This document shows, piece by piece, positions 1 to 18,030 of a stretch of 64,000 nucleotides of DNA. The position numbers and the translations under genes are program-made. Position 1 is the stretch's first letter; each line of letters starts with the position of its first letter. This stretch comes from Dioscorea cayenensis subsp. rotundata (taxonomy: Eukaryota; Streptophyta; Magnoliopsida; Dioscoreales; Dioscoreaceae), in NCBI RefSeq assembly GCF_009730915.1, contig NC_052488.1:20516305-20580304 (forward strand), given 5' to 3'. Below the pieces are notes generated by a model. That model was not told the origin of the DNA. It made no database searches and saw only the letters and a list, made by a program, of their open reading frames with translations.

Positions 1-6396
<6,396 letters not shown>

Positions 6397-7600
6397 ATTC
6401 AAAACGCATTTATAAAAATAAAAAAAAAAGGAAAAAAATCAAAACTTTCCAACAAAATCAAGTCAAACTCACAACAATCCACAACCCCAAGACGAATTCA
6501 GCATTGGATCTAACAGATCGAGATCTAAATTCCCGAATCAAGACAATGCCAAGGAAATCAGAGCGAAATCAAAACCAAAACGAAAAGGAGAAGCAATAGA
6601 TCCTAGAACTCGGCATAGATCGATAAAAATTTGAGGAATGAGGAGATTTAAATGGGGGATTTTGAGAGGATGACGAGAATGCGTCTTTGGGAAGACAGAG
6701 CGTGATGGGGTGCGGTGAACCTTGCTTTACTTCTCACTCGCTTTCCATTTGTCTCACCATCTATCTTTCTCACTATTTGTACTCGAGTACTGAGGCAGTA
6801 GTAGCAGTAGTATTCGTAGTAGAAGTAATAGTATAATGAAGTAGAAGGAGAAGGAGGAGGAGAAGAAGGAGAAATAGTGGTCACAAAGAGCGTAGCTTTC
6901 GAACAGCGTGTTGTTGTTGCGTTTTGTTGCTTGTGTTGTTTGTGACTGAGATTTTGTTATTTACTGCGCTGTTTCTTTTCAATTCTTTTCTTTTTCTTTT
7001 TTTCTTTTCTTTTGTTATTTGAAACTGAGATATTGTTACTTGCCGCGCCAGTTTCTTTTCAATTTTTTTCTTTTCATTTCACTCTTTTTTCTGTAATTGT
7101 TTTACTTCTCTTTTTCTTTTCTGTTTTTTAACCTTTTCCTGTAAAAGTAAAATTTTGTCAATAATTATTTGACTTGCCTATTTTAAAATTGACTTTGTTT
7201 TGAGTTTTTCACCCCTTTCTCCTTCTATTTTATTAAAAACTTAACCACTTGTTATTGAAGTATGTCATGATGTGAAAGGAGCAACACAAATATGAATAAT
7301 AAACTCTTAAAAAAAATTGCTTGCGTAAAAAAATAATGATGAATAAATTAATTTGTCCGCATTCTACGGGGAAATTTTTTTCTTTGATTTCTTGATTTCT
7401 TCTGTTTCACCAACTACCAATTGACTTGCTTGGCTTTTAATCAAATATAGGCACTCAAATGATAATAAGTTGGAAAATTTCAGAACCAGCATAAGATTGA
7501 TAATTTAAACTTTAAAGCACAATAAAGTTGGTGATGTTCAAGTACCAAAAACAAAGTTGTCAAAGTTCCTCAGCTCAAAATCAAATGGCGCGGAAGCACA
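6397..7600. other. Upstream region of the CIP7-like gene and 3' flank of Cpn20
   Basis: Spacer between two minus-strand genes. The part near 6.4-6.9 kb is the likely 5' UTR and promoter of the CIP7-like gene, with a GAA/GGA-rich stretch around 6840-6880 (CT-rich on the gene strand) typical of plant core promoters. From 6.9 to 7.3 kb it is T-rich, low-complexity sequence. I see no further gene. Confidence 0.5.
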
Positions 7601-9987
7601 TTAACTCAGAACAGCAATTACATCAGATGATCTCAAAGCAATGTAATCAGAACCATCAGCGCTCTTGAACTCGGTTCCGGCAAACTTCGAGTACAAAACC
7701 AGTGTTGCCCGGGGTGACGGAGAGAGCCTTTCGCTTGCCCTCGTCATCTAAGGGACCTGGTCCAACCGCAACTATCTGTGCCGATGATGAGAGAATGTTA
7801 TAATCATGCAAGTTAGCAGTATATTCACCATTATGATTATAGTTTCAGATGGAAGATTATTTCTTCATTTCTAACTTAGTCACCCCCACAAAATATCATT
7901 TGATAATTTTTCAACTTAGATAACTCTACTTTCACTAAAGATTACGCAGAAGGTCATTTAAAAATCTATTCGCATCACACTGGGAAGATCAAAACTTACT
8001 GTGCCTATGGGAGGTTTTTCCTTGGTGGCCCCTGTCAATAGCACGCCAGCAGGGAGTTTTATCTTCAGCTTCCACGATCTGAGATTTATACGGAAGAATG
8101 AAAGATAAGGAACACCAATGGAAGCTTTGGAACAACGCATCAACGACAATTATCTTCCCGAGAAGAATATGAAGAAATTTATAGAAAAAAACACAAACCT
8201 TGATCAGGACTCGGTCGCCCAGAGGCTTGAGATCTTTGACATCATCAGTATCAAGAATACCAACAATATCATCCTCCTTTAATAATATATGGTCAGCCCC
8301 ATTGAATTCCAGCTCTGTTCCAGCGAACTTGGAGTATACAACCTGGGCTCCGGACTATTACATGAAAGGTTATAGATAGTCAGCTCTTTAAAAGACACAA
8401 CACACTTAAGATTTTTGTTTTGGGGAAAAAGAAAGCGCTTGCCAAATACCAAGCAAAAATACAATCTGGTGATGTATGACTGCAATAGAAAGTAAAACAT
8501 TAGTGAAGCAAAAGCAACAGGGCGCAACTTGATCAGCGAACATGTGAGTCACAGAAAGCACTGTAAATAGATTCAGGTGTTTTCATATTATAAGCATACT
8601 TCCCACCAATGACAACTAAACAATGTGAAAGTGCACTTTTGGTGCATGAACTTAGAAGATTGTATGAATAGCCCCTAATCTATGGAAAAACTAACTATTT
8701 TGGGCACTGTTCAACAATTCTTTTTAACCCTTGGATGAAATGAATTATAAGGCATAACTCACGGACAAAAGTGCATTCATACCAATAAACAGCTTATTAT
8801 AAAATCATAGTTATTAAATGTAAGTCGAAAATTAATATATATTTTTTTAAAAAAAACACATTGCTCCTTTATGATCTCTTACTAGCTATTAATACATTAC
8901 AACCAGAAGCTAAGACTCGAAATAGCTACCTGCACACTGATCTCCACTTTTTTGTTGCCAACAGTTCTACCATCTCCAACAGCTACAACCTCGCCTCCCT
9001 GAGGCTTACTCTGAGCAGTTGTTGGAAGCAATACACCTCCAGGTGTTTTCTCATCAAAAGACTTGATCTTGACTAGAACCCGATCATCCAGAGGCTTAAC
9101 GGACGTAAACTGTTAAATAATGGACAACCAATCACATTTAAGAAGCCGAGATAAAGGCCTCTTGACATGATAAATTTCTAATTTACCAACAAACCAAAAT
9201 GCAAAACATTAAGCAGACTAAAGAACAGGCAATCTAAGCAACAATTATGCAAATGAAGGGCCCCAGTAAGCTGTGCTTCTGGTTGAACGTTTGTTGGCCA
9301 TGCATTTAATTGCTTAGCACAAGTAACAAAAGCCAAGAAGTCCAAGAGAGTAACTCGGGATGAAAATGAAAAGGGATAAACCTATTTATTCACTTGATGA
9401 TGGGATGCATCAAGAATAATATCAAAACACATGTCAAACTTTTGAAGGCCAAAATGAAAAAACTGAGACAAATTCTCAAGCGGAGAAAACATTCAATTTT
9501 TCCACAAGAAACCGCAATTATTAACTAATTACAAAATTGAAATCCCACAAGAAGAAATCAAGCTAAAAAATGAATCAAATCTCTTATTACAATTGTAAAA
9601 TCGAATTTTAGACATCAAATGCACATTCTGAGCATCGAGCTCGAAACTTAACCTCCAAATGCATGCATTGGATGAGAAACGAGATCCCACCACACCAGCA
9701 AATCATACGGCATTAATTCTAAATCAATAACAAGGAACACACTACGTTTTTCATACTTCATATGAGATGGACCAAGCAAAAAGGCAGAGACTTTCAATTA
9801 CCTTAGGGGCTACAGTGGTGGCAGCCTTGACAACAAGGCCTCGGAAGCTCCTCCGGTTCAGACCAGCATTGCAGACAGTGACCATGGGACAAACTCGCAG
9901 AACGGATGGAGATTGACGAAGGCCATCAAAAGAGGGCATCATGACCCTCCCCGCTAACCCAGCACCAATTATCGGCAATGTGGCCAT
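7601..9987 (-). CDS. CPN20: 20 kDa chaperonin, chloroplastic (Cpn20/Cpn21), frameshift in last exon
   Basis: Co-chaperonin that caps the plastid Cpn60 chaperonin. The chosen start at 9987 gives [13 protein letters not shown] followed by a Ser/Arg-rich transit peptide up to [12 protein letters not shown] likely acceptor just upstream and a donor near 10350 imply a 5'-UTR intron, so the upstream in-frame ATG at 10041 is probably intronic. Exons: about 9802-9987; 8930-9112 ([12 protein letters not shown] and [21 protein letters not shown]); about 8200-8355 ([20 protein letters not shown], then [10 protein letters not shown]); about 8000-8080 ([18 protein letters not shown]); and 7601 to about 7777. 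Two cpn10 domains therefore lie in tandem, as in plant Cpn20. In the last exon one extra base near 7701 breaks the frame after LSVTPGN. Ignoring it, the normal tail [20 protein letters not shown] and stop follow. The extra base is either an assembly error or an inactivating mutation. Confidence 0.9.
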
Positions 9988-10860
9988 TAAACCTGGATGG
10001 ATTAAAACGCCGCCTAGATCAAAGTTACGCGAAGAAATCATAAAGTAATTGGATTTTCACTACAACAATACCAAAGCCCAAAATTCAAAAAGAAAAAAAA
10101 AAAACTTCGCCAAATTCCAGAGATTTGAAAGACCTTATGATTTAAAAATGGGATTTTTTTCAGCTGATTTAGAAGTAAAACACGAGGAAAACTCCCGGAA
10201 AACAGTAAAGTTTTTGGCTTTGTGAATAAAAACTATAGATCTAAAGAACCTGAACCATACTCATAAAACACAAGAACAAATATATACATATATATAACCA
10301 AATCAAAAAGAAAATAAAAAAAGAGAGAGAAAATCACAGAGATGAACACTACCTGAAGCTCGACACTACCTTCGGAGAATGGAATAGAGCGAATTCGATT
10401 TCTCAATCGAATGAATCGAAGAAGAAGCGTCGGAGAGATAAAACCCTATAAACGATGGAGAGTTGGAAACCCTATCAAGCTTTATCCTGAGTGATGCGTT
10501 GTGCTGTTCCTTCGTATGTAGGGCACTAAACTGTTCCAGTGCAATCTATGTACGACGGAAATAATATTTCGATTTACTTGATTGGCTACTTGGACGAGCG
10601 TATTAGGTCAGGAGGAACATCGTACCAAAGTATGCTTTCCCGAAGTGCAGGCGATGGTTCTAGAATGTTGTCTCGAGCTTCTGGAGAATGGGCCCTCTTT
10701 AATGGGCCTTACTGAAATTATCCAAAGATCCCTTTTTCAGCGAAAATATATTAATTGGTTTTATTTTGTTATATTTAATAATTAATTGTAATAATTTGGT
10801 GGTTCCTCACCCTAGTCAACTTAGCTAAAAAAAAGTTGCAATTTTTAGAATAAAACGGAT
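9988..10860. other. Cpn20 leader, 5'-UTR intron and upstream region
   Basis: 10.0-10.35 kb reads as a leader intron of the minus-strand Cpn20 gene (donor near 10350, acceptor just upstream of the start codon). 10.36-10.5 kb looks like a GA-rich first exon and core promoter. 10.55-10.85 kb has no ORF that I can assign. Confidence 0.4.
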
Positions 10861-10861
10861 A

Positions 10862-11565
10862 CTGTCATAAAGACTCGGTAAATCATCTCTTTCTTTAGTG
10901 TGATGTTTCTGAAAGAACATGGGTGTTCTTTGAACAAACCCTAAATGCACAGCCACATACTTATCATCTTTCAAAAATCTGGACTTCTTGGATTCTATTC
11001 CTCAATGATCAGCTGCAAGTTTTGTGGGGTCTAATTTCTAAAGTCATTTGTTGAAATATTTGGCTTGAAAGAAACAATTGTTTGTTTAACTCTCTTTTTC
11101 AGAATGTTTCATCTATTACTACTAAAATTATTCATATGCTTTTTGATTGGATTTCTGCAGCACGAGACCTGCTCCTTCAACATGTAATCTCAGATTCAGT
11201 GCAAAACTCAAGCACTCTCTAGACCTCTTAAACACTCGGTCAACTACGAACAACTCCGTCATGGCTTCATCAACTCGCAAGTAATTCATCCTTTGTTTTG
11301 CCTACCTTTGTTAGCTGGTAAAGGCCTTTGGTACCTTATGGTGTTCTTTGTTTTTCCCAATTGTGGTTCTCTTTTTTTGTTGTTGTTTGTTGTTGTTCTG
11401 TTTACGAGTTTGATTGTAAACAAGTTTTGGGTGTTTCATCACTTCTGGTGATATTCTCCTGACTTGTCTGTTTGTTTGCTTTCCTTTTCTGCTTTTTGTA
11501 GCGGTTTGTTCTTTTTCAGTTCTTGTTTTGCTTTCTTTAAATAAAGATGTGGTTTATCAATTTTT
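10862..11565 (+). mobile_element. LINE (non-LTR retrotransposon) 3' fragment
   Basis: Between 10.97 and 11.16 kb the plus strand reads, with frame breaks, WTSWILFLNDQLQVLWG, then LISKVICWNIWLERNNCLFN and LFDWISAA. This is the C-terminal tail typical of plant L1-type reverse transcriptases. It is followed by a T-rich 3' UTR and an AAATAAAGATGTGGTTTATC motif, then an A-rich end near 11.56 kb. The same tail structure occurs at 17.8 kb. The copy is 5'-truncated and non-coding. The left boundary is approximate. Confidence 0.6.
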
Positions 11566-11569
11566 ATTA

Positions 11570-14500
11570 AAAAAATAATTTTAATAATAATAATTTAGTG
11601 GTTCAAACCCCCAAATATTGTATTACTTAAAAAAATTAATCTGTATATATTTTTGTTTTGCAAATTGTTAGTCGGAATAAATAGAGTTTAACTTTAAAAT
11701 AAATTATCAAACAAGATAAAATGAAAATTTCAAACTCATTTAACTTTTGTGTATTAAATGAGAAATATATGTCTCATTGTTTGTTTATTATTTTAAATAT
11801 TTATATTAATTATAAAAAAATTTATATTATTTAGATTATGATGGTTGTTTGCACGTATTTTTGTTTGCATATAGTGAGAATTAACCAAAAGGCACTAAAT
11901 CTAGTGGTATAAGATCATTTTCGTATGGTTTGAAAAGGTCGTATAACTTCACCCTTGTGCCAAAGATGAGCATATGGCAATTGAGAATGCTCTTCATTGG
12001 TAGTATTTGTTGAGAAGTTGATTGAAGACAAGACCCGGATTGCCGGCATGGTGAGCAAGTAAGGTGTATGGAGGTGAGGCAGGTCAGGTGCACCGGAAGG
12101 GAAGCAAACGGGCATGGCTTTGAGACACTGAGTATGAAGACCTACTCTGTTCAGTAAGCAGGGCATGGATGCTATGTCGTATGAGTAGTTGAGCAGTTGA
12201 AGCCTTTATTTGTGTATGTACTAATATATATGTATCTCCGGAAGTGAGTGGAGAGCCAATGGTTAAGTGAGTCTAGATTATGTTTAGACCAATGGGAAGT
12301 TGTTTTGGTGTATCTACCAATGGGTATTAAGCTTAGTGCTTTACTTGTCTGTAGTTTTTTTTTATATATATATTACCAGAAGCTAGTGGATGCAGTGGAT
12401 TGGCTGAGAAACTCTTCTGTCTCCCTGTTTTTATTCTTTACCTTGACTTTTTGACTCCAAGCAAAACAAGCTGTGAAAAAACCTCCAAGCATATCGTCGA
12501 ACACCTTGGATCACACTCTTGTTCATCTTCCATATCACAACAGTATTTGGCTCCCCAGAAGAGCTTTAATTATGTGCACATCTTCTTTGTAACTTTTTAA
12601 CTTTAAATAGGTGATGATATTTGATTAACTAAAAGCAGCCAAACACCACACTAATAAATAACCACCTAAGTTCAAATACAGAAAAAACCAACAAATAAAT
12701 TCACTAAATAATAAGATAATCGGAGGACAAGAAACACACCAATAGTAAGTTAATAACATAACCCTCATTAACATAAGCCATCTCTTGCAATAACAAGTTC
12801 TTAATTAGCACTATAGCGGGATGTCAAGTATCTTTATATTTCCAAAATATTTATTATTTCATTTCGTTATAATTATCCCGATTGCTTGAATACATATTTA
12901 TATTTTAGATTCATCCCAAATTTGTTTAATTGAACCAAACAAATATATGTAAAACAAACAATTTTTAAGTAATCGAATAATATATAAAGATGTTCCTGAA
13001 CCTACCCTACATTATACTTCTATATCTTATAGTTTTTTTTTTCTAATCAAATTTTGTAAATCTTCTCATTAATTTTTCATGTCATGGATCATATTTTATT
13101 TTTTATAAAAATAAATAAATAATTAAAGAAATATTCACAATTTAATGGCATTGAGTTTGCTCTAAGTAAATAAAGAAATAAATAAAATAACACTCACAAA
13201 ATCTAATAAAATTCAGTTTGTCCCGGCTATATTCTATCCCTGGTTGTTTGGTAATTTCATCTTTTATAGTTTCGTATTTATGGTAGCCTAATATATGAGA
13301 TCCTAGAGGCTCAAATAAAGCCATCGTGATTCATGTTTGGTTGTGTTTGTAAAGGAATTAGGCTTAAATAAAAAGTAGATAATTAAAGCTGTCACATTTC
13401 CGGACAAACCCTTCAACTTTTGTTTCGTTTTTACCTCAAGTTGTAGAGAAGCCAAAGCGGAATATTTGGTCATATCCAATAATAATGGACCTAACTAAAT
13501 ATTTGAAAAATTTACTGGATTCTATCATGTTTCTTATACTTTTTGTTTGTTCCTTTTTTCTGTTTGTATCGGTTTTTCTCGTATAATAAATTAGTAGTTT
13601 AATTATCTATTTTGCTCTAAAAAAAATCACCGGGATTAAAAGATTTCAATCATCTTTTGGAAGAACAGGAAAGCAGGTTGAAAATGAGTGAAAAATAGCT
13701 ATAAATTATATTTAAAAATAAAGCACCATGAGAATAAGCAATCCTGTAGATACAATTTCATATGTGCATAAAACACCATAAATATATTAAGATGCTATCA
13801 CAATCTCGTTTAAAACATGTGATACAGATTAGAGGGTTATCTTTTTTTATTACAAAATAGATGGAAGGTGCGGGCTATGTGATGTGTACTTGTGATGGTA
13901 AATAGTTTGATACATATATAACGGAAAACCCATAATAAAAAAAATGTCAGATGGGATTACACCGCGCATATATATATATATATATATATACATGAACATC
14001 CCATCAGTTAAGCGATGTGAGACTAAAACAGGAATATTATGGCTGAACTTCAAGTAACAAAAATGGAGTTAATGCTTGCATGGGAGGAAGGATTTTATGA
14101 GATACAATTAAAAATAGATGCGATACCGGTGATTATTGTCATCATAATTGGCGATGTGTGAAAAGCTTGTCACAACATGATTGGAAATGTGAAGTGGTGC
14201 ATACGGCAATGCTCTTGTGAAGCTTGCATATATTAGAAAAGTTTTTTTCTTAGAGGATTTGATATTGTGTGATAGCAAGGAGAATTTTATGTAATAAAAA
14301 AAAAAACTCTTTTAACATATATTATTGAGACCAAACTAACTAATTAAAGAAAGACAATGATGTTTGGGGGCTGGTATAAGATACATATATTATATCCAAG
14401 AGATTTTATCTAGCTAGGATTTAAATCTTCCATTAATATTAAGAAATCTGCATGCAGAAAGATAAGACTTATAAAAAGGACAGCATCCGCTTTCACGAGA

Positions 14501-14890
14501 GAAGAGAAAAGAACAAATAGCAAGACTGAAGTCATGATAAACGGAGAGGTTCATAGACTGCGATCCCTCCAAAGAAGTCAGAAGAGCTAAACTCATTAAT
14601 ACCACTCATATTAATTGTCCATTAATTCTTCTCCTTCCCAACCTCCCAATTTATCAATCCCCATAACCAACCACATAATTAATTATACCAATATATAGAT
14701 CCAAAGATATCATTATCAAAAATATTAATAAACCAACAAGTTTTAAACTTCAGTAAATTAAATATAAGTGCCAATAGTAATTAATAGTCTAACAACAGCT
14801 TATAACAGCAACATCAAAGAAAAAAAAAAGATAGCTTAGAAATTAACAAGAAGCTAAGCGCGCACACATGCAACACGGCCGAGCTTACAC
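11570..14890. other. Gene-poor spacer
   Basis: AT-rich sequence with no ORF resembling a known protein. A GC-richer stretch at about 11.88-12.30 kb could be an old repeat or exon remnant, but its reading frames are short and not recognised. A pure TA dinucleotide run lies at about 13968-13990. Confidence 0.4.
13968..13990. repeat. (TA)n microsatellite
   Basis: Uninterrupted TA dinucleotides within the spacer, followed by CATGAACATCCC. Confidence 0.9.
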
Positions 14891-14893
14891 AGG

Positions 14894-16709
14894 TCACAGC
14901 TCAGCCGGGTACGCATCAACACAATCAATCCACGGTCCGCGCGCAGGCTTCTTGATGCGCCGCACAGCGCGCCAAACAGCACTATTACACTTGAATCCTG
15001 ACCCGAACGCCAGCTGCCAAACTCTATCACCGCGTCGCACACGCCCTTTGGCCTCAATGTATGCGAGCTCATACCAAATGCTGCTGCTCGACGTGTTGCC
15101 GAACCGATGCAGCACTGCACGAGACGCTTCCAGGTTATCACTACTTAGTTCAAGATTACTCTGCAGCGCGTCCAGCACCACCTTGCTCGCCGCGTGCACG
15201 CAAAAGTGCTCGAACGCGAGCTTGTAGTCCGGAATGTATGGTTTCACTGAAGTCGATGATGTTTCAGTCTCTCCGGCAGCTCGTTTACCGAATAAAGTGC
15301 CGGTAGAGCAAGGTTGCAAAGAAGAGGAGCTGTTCGGAGAAAGGAAGTACTAGTGGACCAAGAGTAGTGATGTTCGTCTTCAATGCTTGTCCTCCAATCT
15401 CCATTAGCTCTCTGCTTATTGATAAACCTTTGATCCTTTGCTCATCTTCTTCTTGATACACACATCTACAAGCAAGCAATAGTATATGTATGTTAAGATA
15501 TTAACATGTTATTTTATGTATTTGTATTGTATTATAAGTTGATGTTGATCTGATCAGTACCTGAAGCTGCGGTCATCGCCGCCTTTGTGAGTGCGGACGA
15601 TGTGCTCAAGACGGTACTTAGCACGACTAAAATCTCGGCGTCGGTTAGAAAGAAGCACGGCGGAGCAACCCATACGGAAAAAACAATTAGGGATGAGCAT
15701 TGAGCGGTTGCGGCCGGTGTACCAAGTGAAAGACACGGCCTCCGTGCTCACAACCACGGCGTAGTTGTTGGCGTTGGCTTGCAACATATCTTGGGCTAGA
15801 TCAAGTGCAATGATACTCGCACTGCATCCCATTCCACCGAGGTTGTAGCTCAAAACATTGCCACGCATCTTGTAATGGTTAATAATCATGGCCGAAAGAG
15901 ATGGGGTTGGGTTGAACTGACTGCAATTGACGATGATGACACCGACGTCCTTCGGCCGGACTCGAGTTTTCTGGAAGAGTTCGTCGAGAGCTCCGAACAT
16001 GACTTCAGAGACCTCAGTACGGCCTTCTTTCATCGTCGCACATTTGTCGGAAGAGTAAATGCATCTAGGGATATATGTTTCATCGCCGATGCCGGATGAG
16101 TTGAGAATTCGGCTTTGGAATGCTAAGCTTTCTTCATCAAATTTACCTGATTTTCTTGCTAATTCTATAAACTCCTTCTTTGAAACCTATTGAGAATTTA
16201 ATTAATTAAGACACTTTTGTATATATGGCAAAAATAATAATAAGAATTAAGATCTAGAATGTTTATGCATGGTATGCATGTATAAGATATATACCTTTAG
16301 CTCATCGGAAGGGCGGTAACAAGCGAAGTCGATGAGGTAAATGGGCCGAGGGACGAGACATGAAGTAGACTGAGACAGTGAAGACGAGAACAGCTAAGAA
16401 GGCAAGCAAAGTAGCAAGATCATAAGTAGCTTCTTCCCAGATTTTCTTCCATAGTTCTTCTTTACTTAAACTTCCAATTTCAGCACCAAACACAAGAACA
16501 ATAACAGGGATGGTAGCTAAATATATTGCATGACTTATAAGGTAGTGGTAGCCAAGTTTGACGTATTTGAGATTCACTGACTGTAAGAAGTCCGGCAAAC
16601 GGCGCCTGACTATGACGGAGAAGGTCGGAGAGCCGGCGTCCGGGCCGGAGGCTTCAACACCACGGTTGACAATCTCGGTTGAAAGGAGAGCTTGCTCTGC
16701 AGAAGCCAT
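14894..16709 (-). CDS. KCS: 3-ketoacyl-CoA synthase (KCS), two frameshifts as read
   Basis: Condensing enzyme of the ER fatty-acid elongase that makes very-long-chain acyl-CoA for waxes, cutin-associated lipids and sphingolipids. Three exons: 16295-16709, 15561-16186 and 14894-15465, with clean GT-AG junctions. Exon 1 encodes the N-terminus and two hydrophobic segments ([36 protein letters not shown]). Exons 2-3 carry the condensing-enzyme domain: active-site Cys in GGMGCSA, His in [11 protein letters not shown] and Asn in FKCNSAVW are all present. An extra base at 16349 shifts the frame just after FMSRP; the next frame resumes as [20 protein letters not shown] second +1 shift lies near 15291-15300, after [10 protein letters not shown], and the frame resumes at LFGK and [15 protein letters not shown]. 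With both corrected it is full length for the family. It is therefore either a recent pseudogene or a functional gene with assembly errors. Confidence 0.85.
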
Positions 16710-17030
16710 GAAAGGTTTTGTTATGGAAAGTGGTGTTGTTGGTGATAGTTTGGGTTTGAGAGGATTGAGTAGGTTGGGAAGGAGTTGGGTGATGAGTTGT
16801 TATGGAGGAAGATGGAGGAAGAAGTGGTGTTCATATAAAGAAGGTGGTGGATGAGGGATAGTTAATGCTTGTATCCAACTAGGGAGGTGTAGTTGGCTTG
16901 CCATGAATTACTCATTCAATGAAAAGCATGGGAGTTTGGAGTGTTTCACATGGTTGGTTTTACTCCTAAATGAAAAGAAATTAAAAAAAAAAATTTATAC
17001 GAAAAAGTTGAAGTTGTAGATATTTCCTTC
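16710..17030. promoter_or_regulatory. Upstream region of the KCS gene
   Basis: Short spacer 5' of the minus-strand KCS. On the gene strand the sequence just before the ATG is CT-rich. No unambiguous box could be assigned by eye. Confidence 0.3.
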
Positions 17031-17880
17031 TATGTTTTTCTCGATGATGGCCGGACTCGGTGCGCCTTTGGTCATTCCCTCTAGAAAAGATGTTGCCTTC
17101 TCAAAGTGAAAGCTTTCTTCTAGTTGGCCTTGCACAATAAAATATTTACTCAGGTCAATCAAGCTAAATGCAGATGCAATAAAATCTCCACTAGCACATG
17201 TGTTCTCTGTAATGCTGCTGAGGAAGAGTTCATTCATCTTCTCCTAAGTTATTCTTATTCAAGTAGAATTTGGGCACATTTTGCAGCATTTTTTAGGGTA
17301 GTTCACCCTATCTCCCTGTACGATACTTGGACCTCTTCAGGGGATATTGAAAGGTGCTCTTCACTCTAAACCCGCTAGATTACTTCTTATCAGAGCTATT
17401 TGTTGGGCTCTCTAGGCCGAGGGCAACAGATGCATTTTTTCTTTTACTGCTTTAGAGGAGCATGCTATTATTCGCAAAATTAACATTTTTCTCATCGATT
17501 GGTTTTGTGCAGCCCCTGTTTCGGTCATTCCCTCAACTTGAGGAGGCTCTCCATAAGATCAAACGCAACCTTGCTTTTGTGAGTATTGATGGTCCCGCCC
17601 TTCCTCCTTAGCCAGCTTTAGCTAGTGAGCCAGGTGTTCCCACCTCTGAAGGTGCCAACCTGATTTAAGCTCTGCCAAGGGTTCATCATTCAGTGTCTGG
17701 ATGATGTCCTTTTTGTTTTCTATTTTCCCCTCGCTTTCTCTTGCGGTATTTCACTTCTGGTGACCTGCCTTTTGTTTTTTTTTCTTTCTCCTGTGTTTTG
17801 TTGGTTGTTTCTTTGTTTTTGTCTTTTTGAATGAATAAGTGGTTTATCCACTTTATTCAAAATAAAAAAATCATAGATAT
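17030..17880 (+). mobile_element. LINE 3' fragment with zf-RVT-type zinc-binding region
   Basis: Plus-strand reading 17124-17369 includes NKIFTQVNQAKCRCNKISTS, TCVLCNAAEEEFIHLLLSYS and SSRIWAHF, the zinc-binding segment (C-x2-C, then H) downstream of plant LINE reverse transcriptases. A frame-shifted continuation gives LLLIRAICWAL and FLIDWFCAAP, the same tail as in the 10.9-kb fragment. The 3' end carries ATAAGTGGTTTATCCAC and an A-rich tail ending near 17.87 kb. Stops and frame breaks show that it is a decayed, 5'-truncated copy. Confidence 0.7.
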
Positions 17881-18030
17881 TTCAATCAGGTTGGTGAGGT
17901 CCCAATTGACATAAATTCGAGACTGATCAAAAGAGTTTTAAAAGAAATAACAGATGATAATCGAGGTTTCATTGTAAAAAGTGTTATAGACTTTTGTTGC
18001 TCAGGATATGAAATACACAGAATGTATTGA
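17878..18030 (+). other. Orphan short reading frame between two LINE-like tails
   Basis: From the end of the LINE A-tail a frame runs through QVGEVPIDINSRL, IKRVLKEITDDNRGF and VKSVIDFCCSGYEIHRMY to a TGA at 18028-18030. A CAG precedes GTTGGTGAG, so it could be a captured exon end. No start codon and no recognised family. A second tail-like motif (GTGGTTTATTCACTTTG, then A-rich) follows near 18.1 kb. Confidence 0.25.

Noticed and set aside
9987..10041. Upstream ATG for Cpn20 (MISSRNFDLGG...)
   Set aside because: An acceptor-like CCATCCAG lies between it and MATLPIIG, and a leader donor exists near 10350, so this ATG is probably intronic.
14854..15319. Several 80-120 residue open frames overlapping the KCS third exon
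   Set aside because: They lie antisense or out of frame to the conserved KCS sequence; high GC of the exon leaves spurious open frames.
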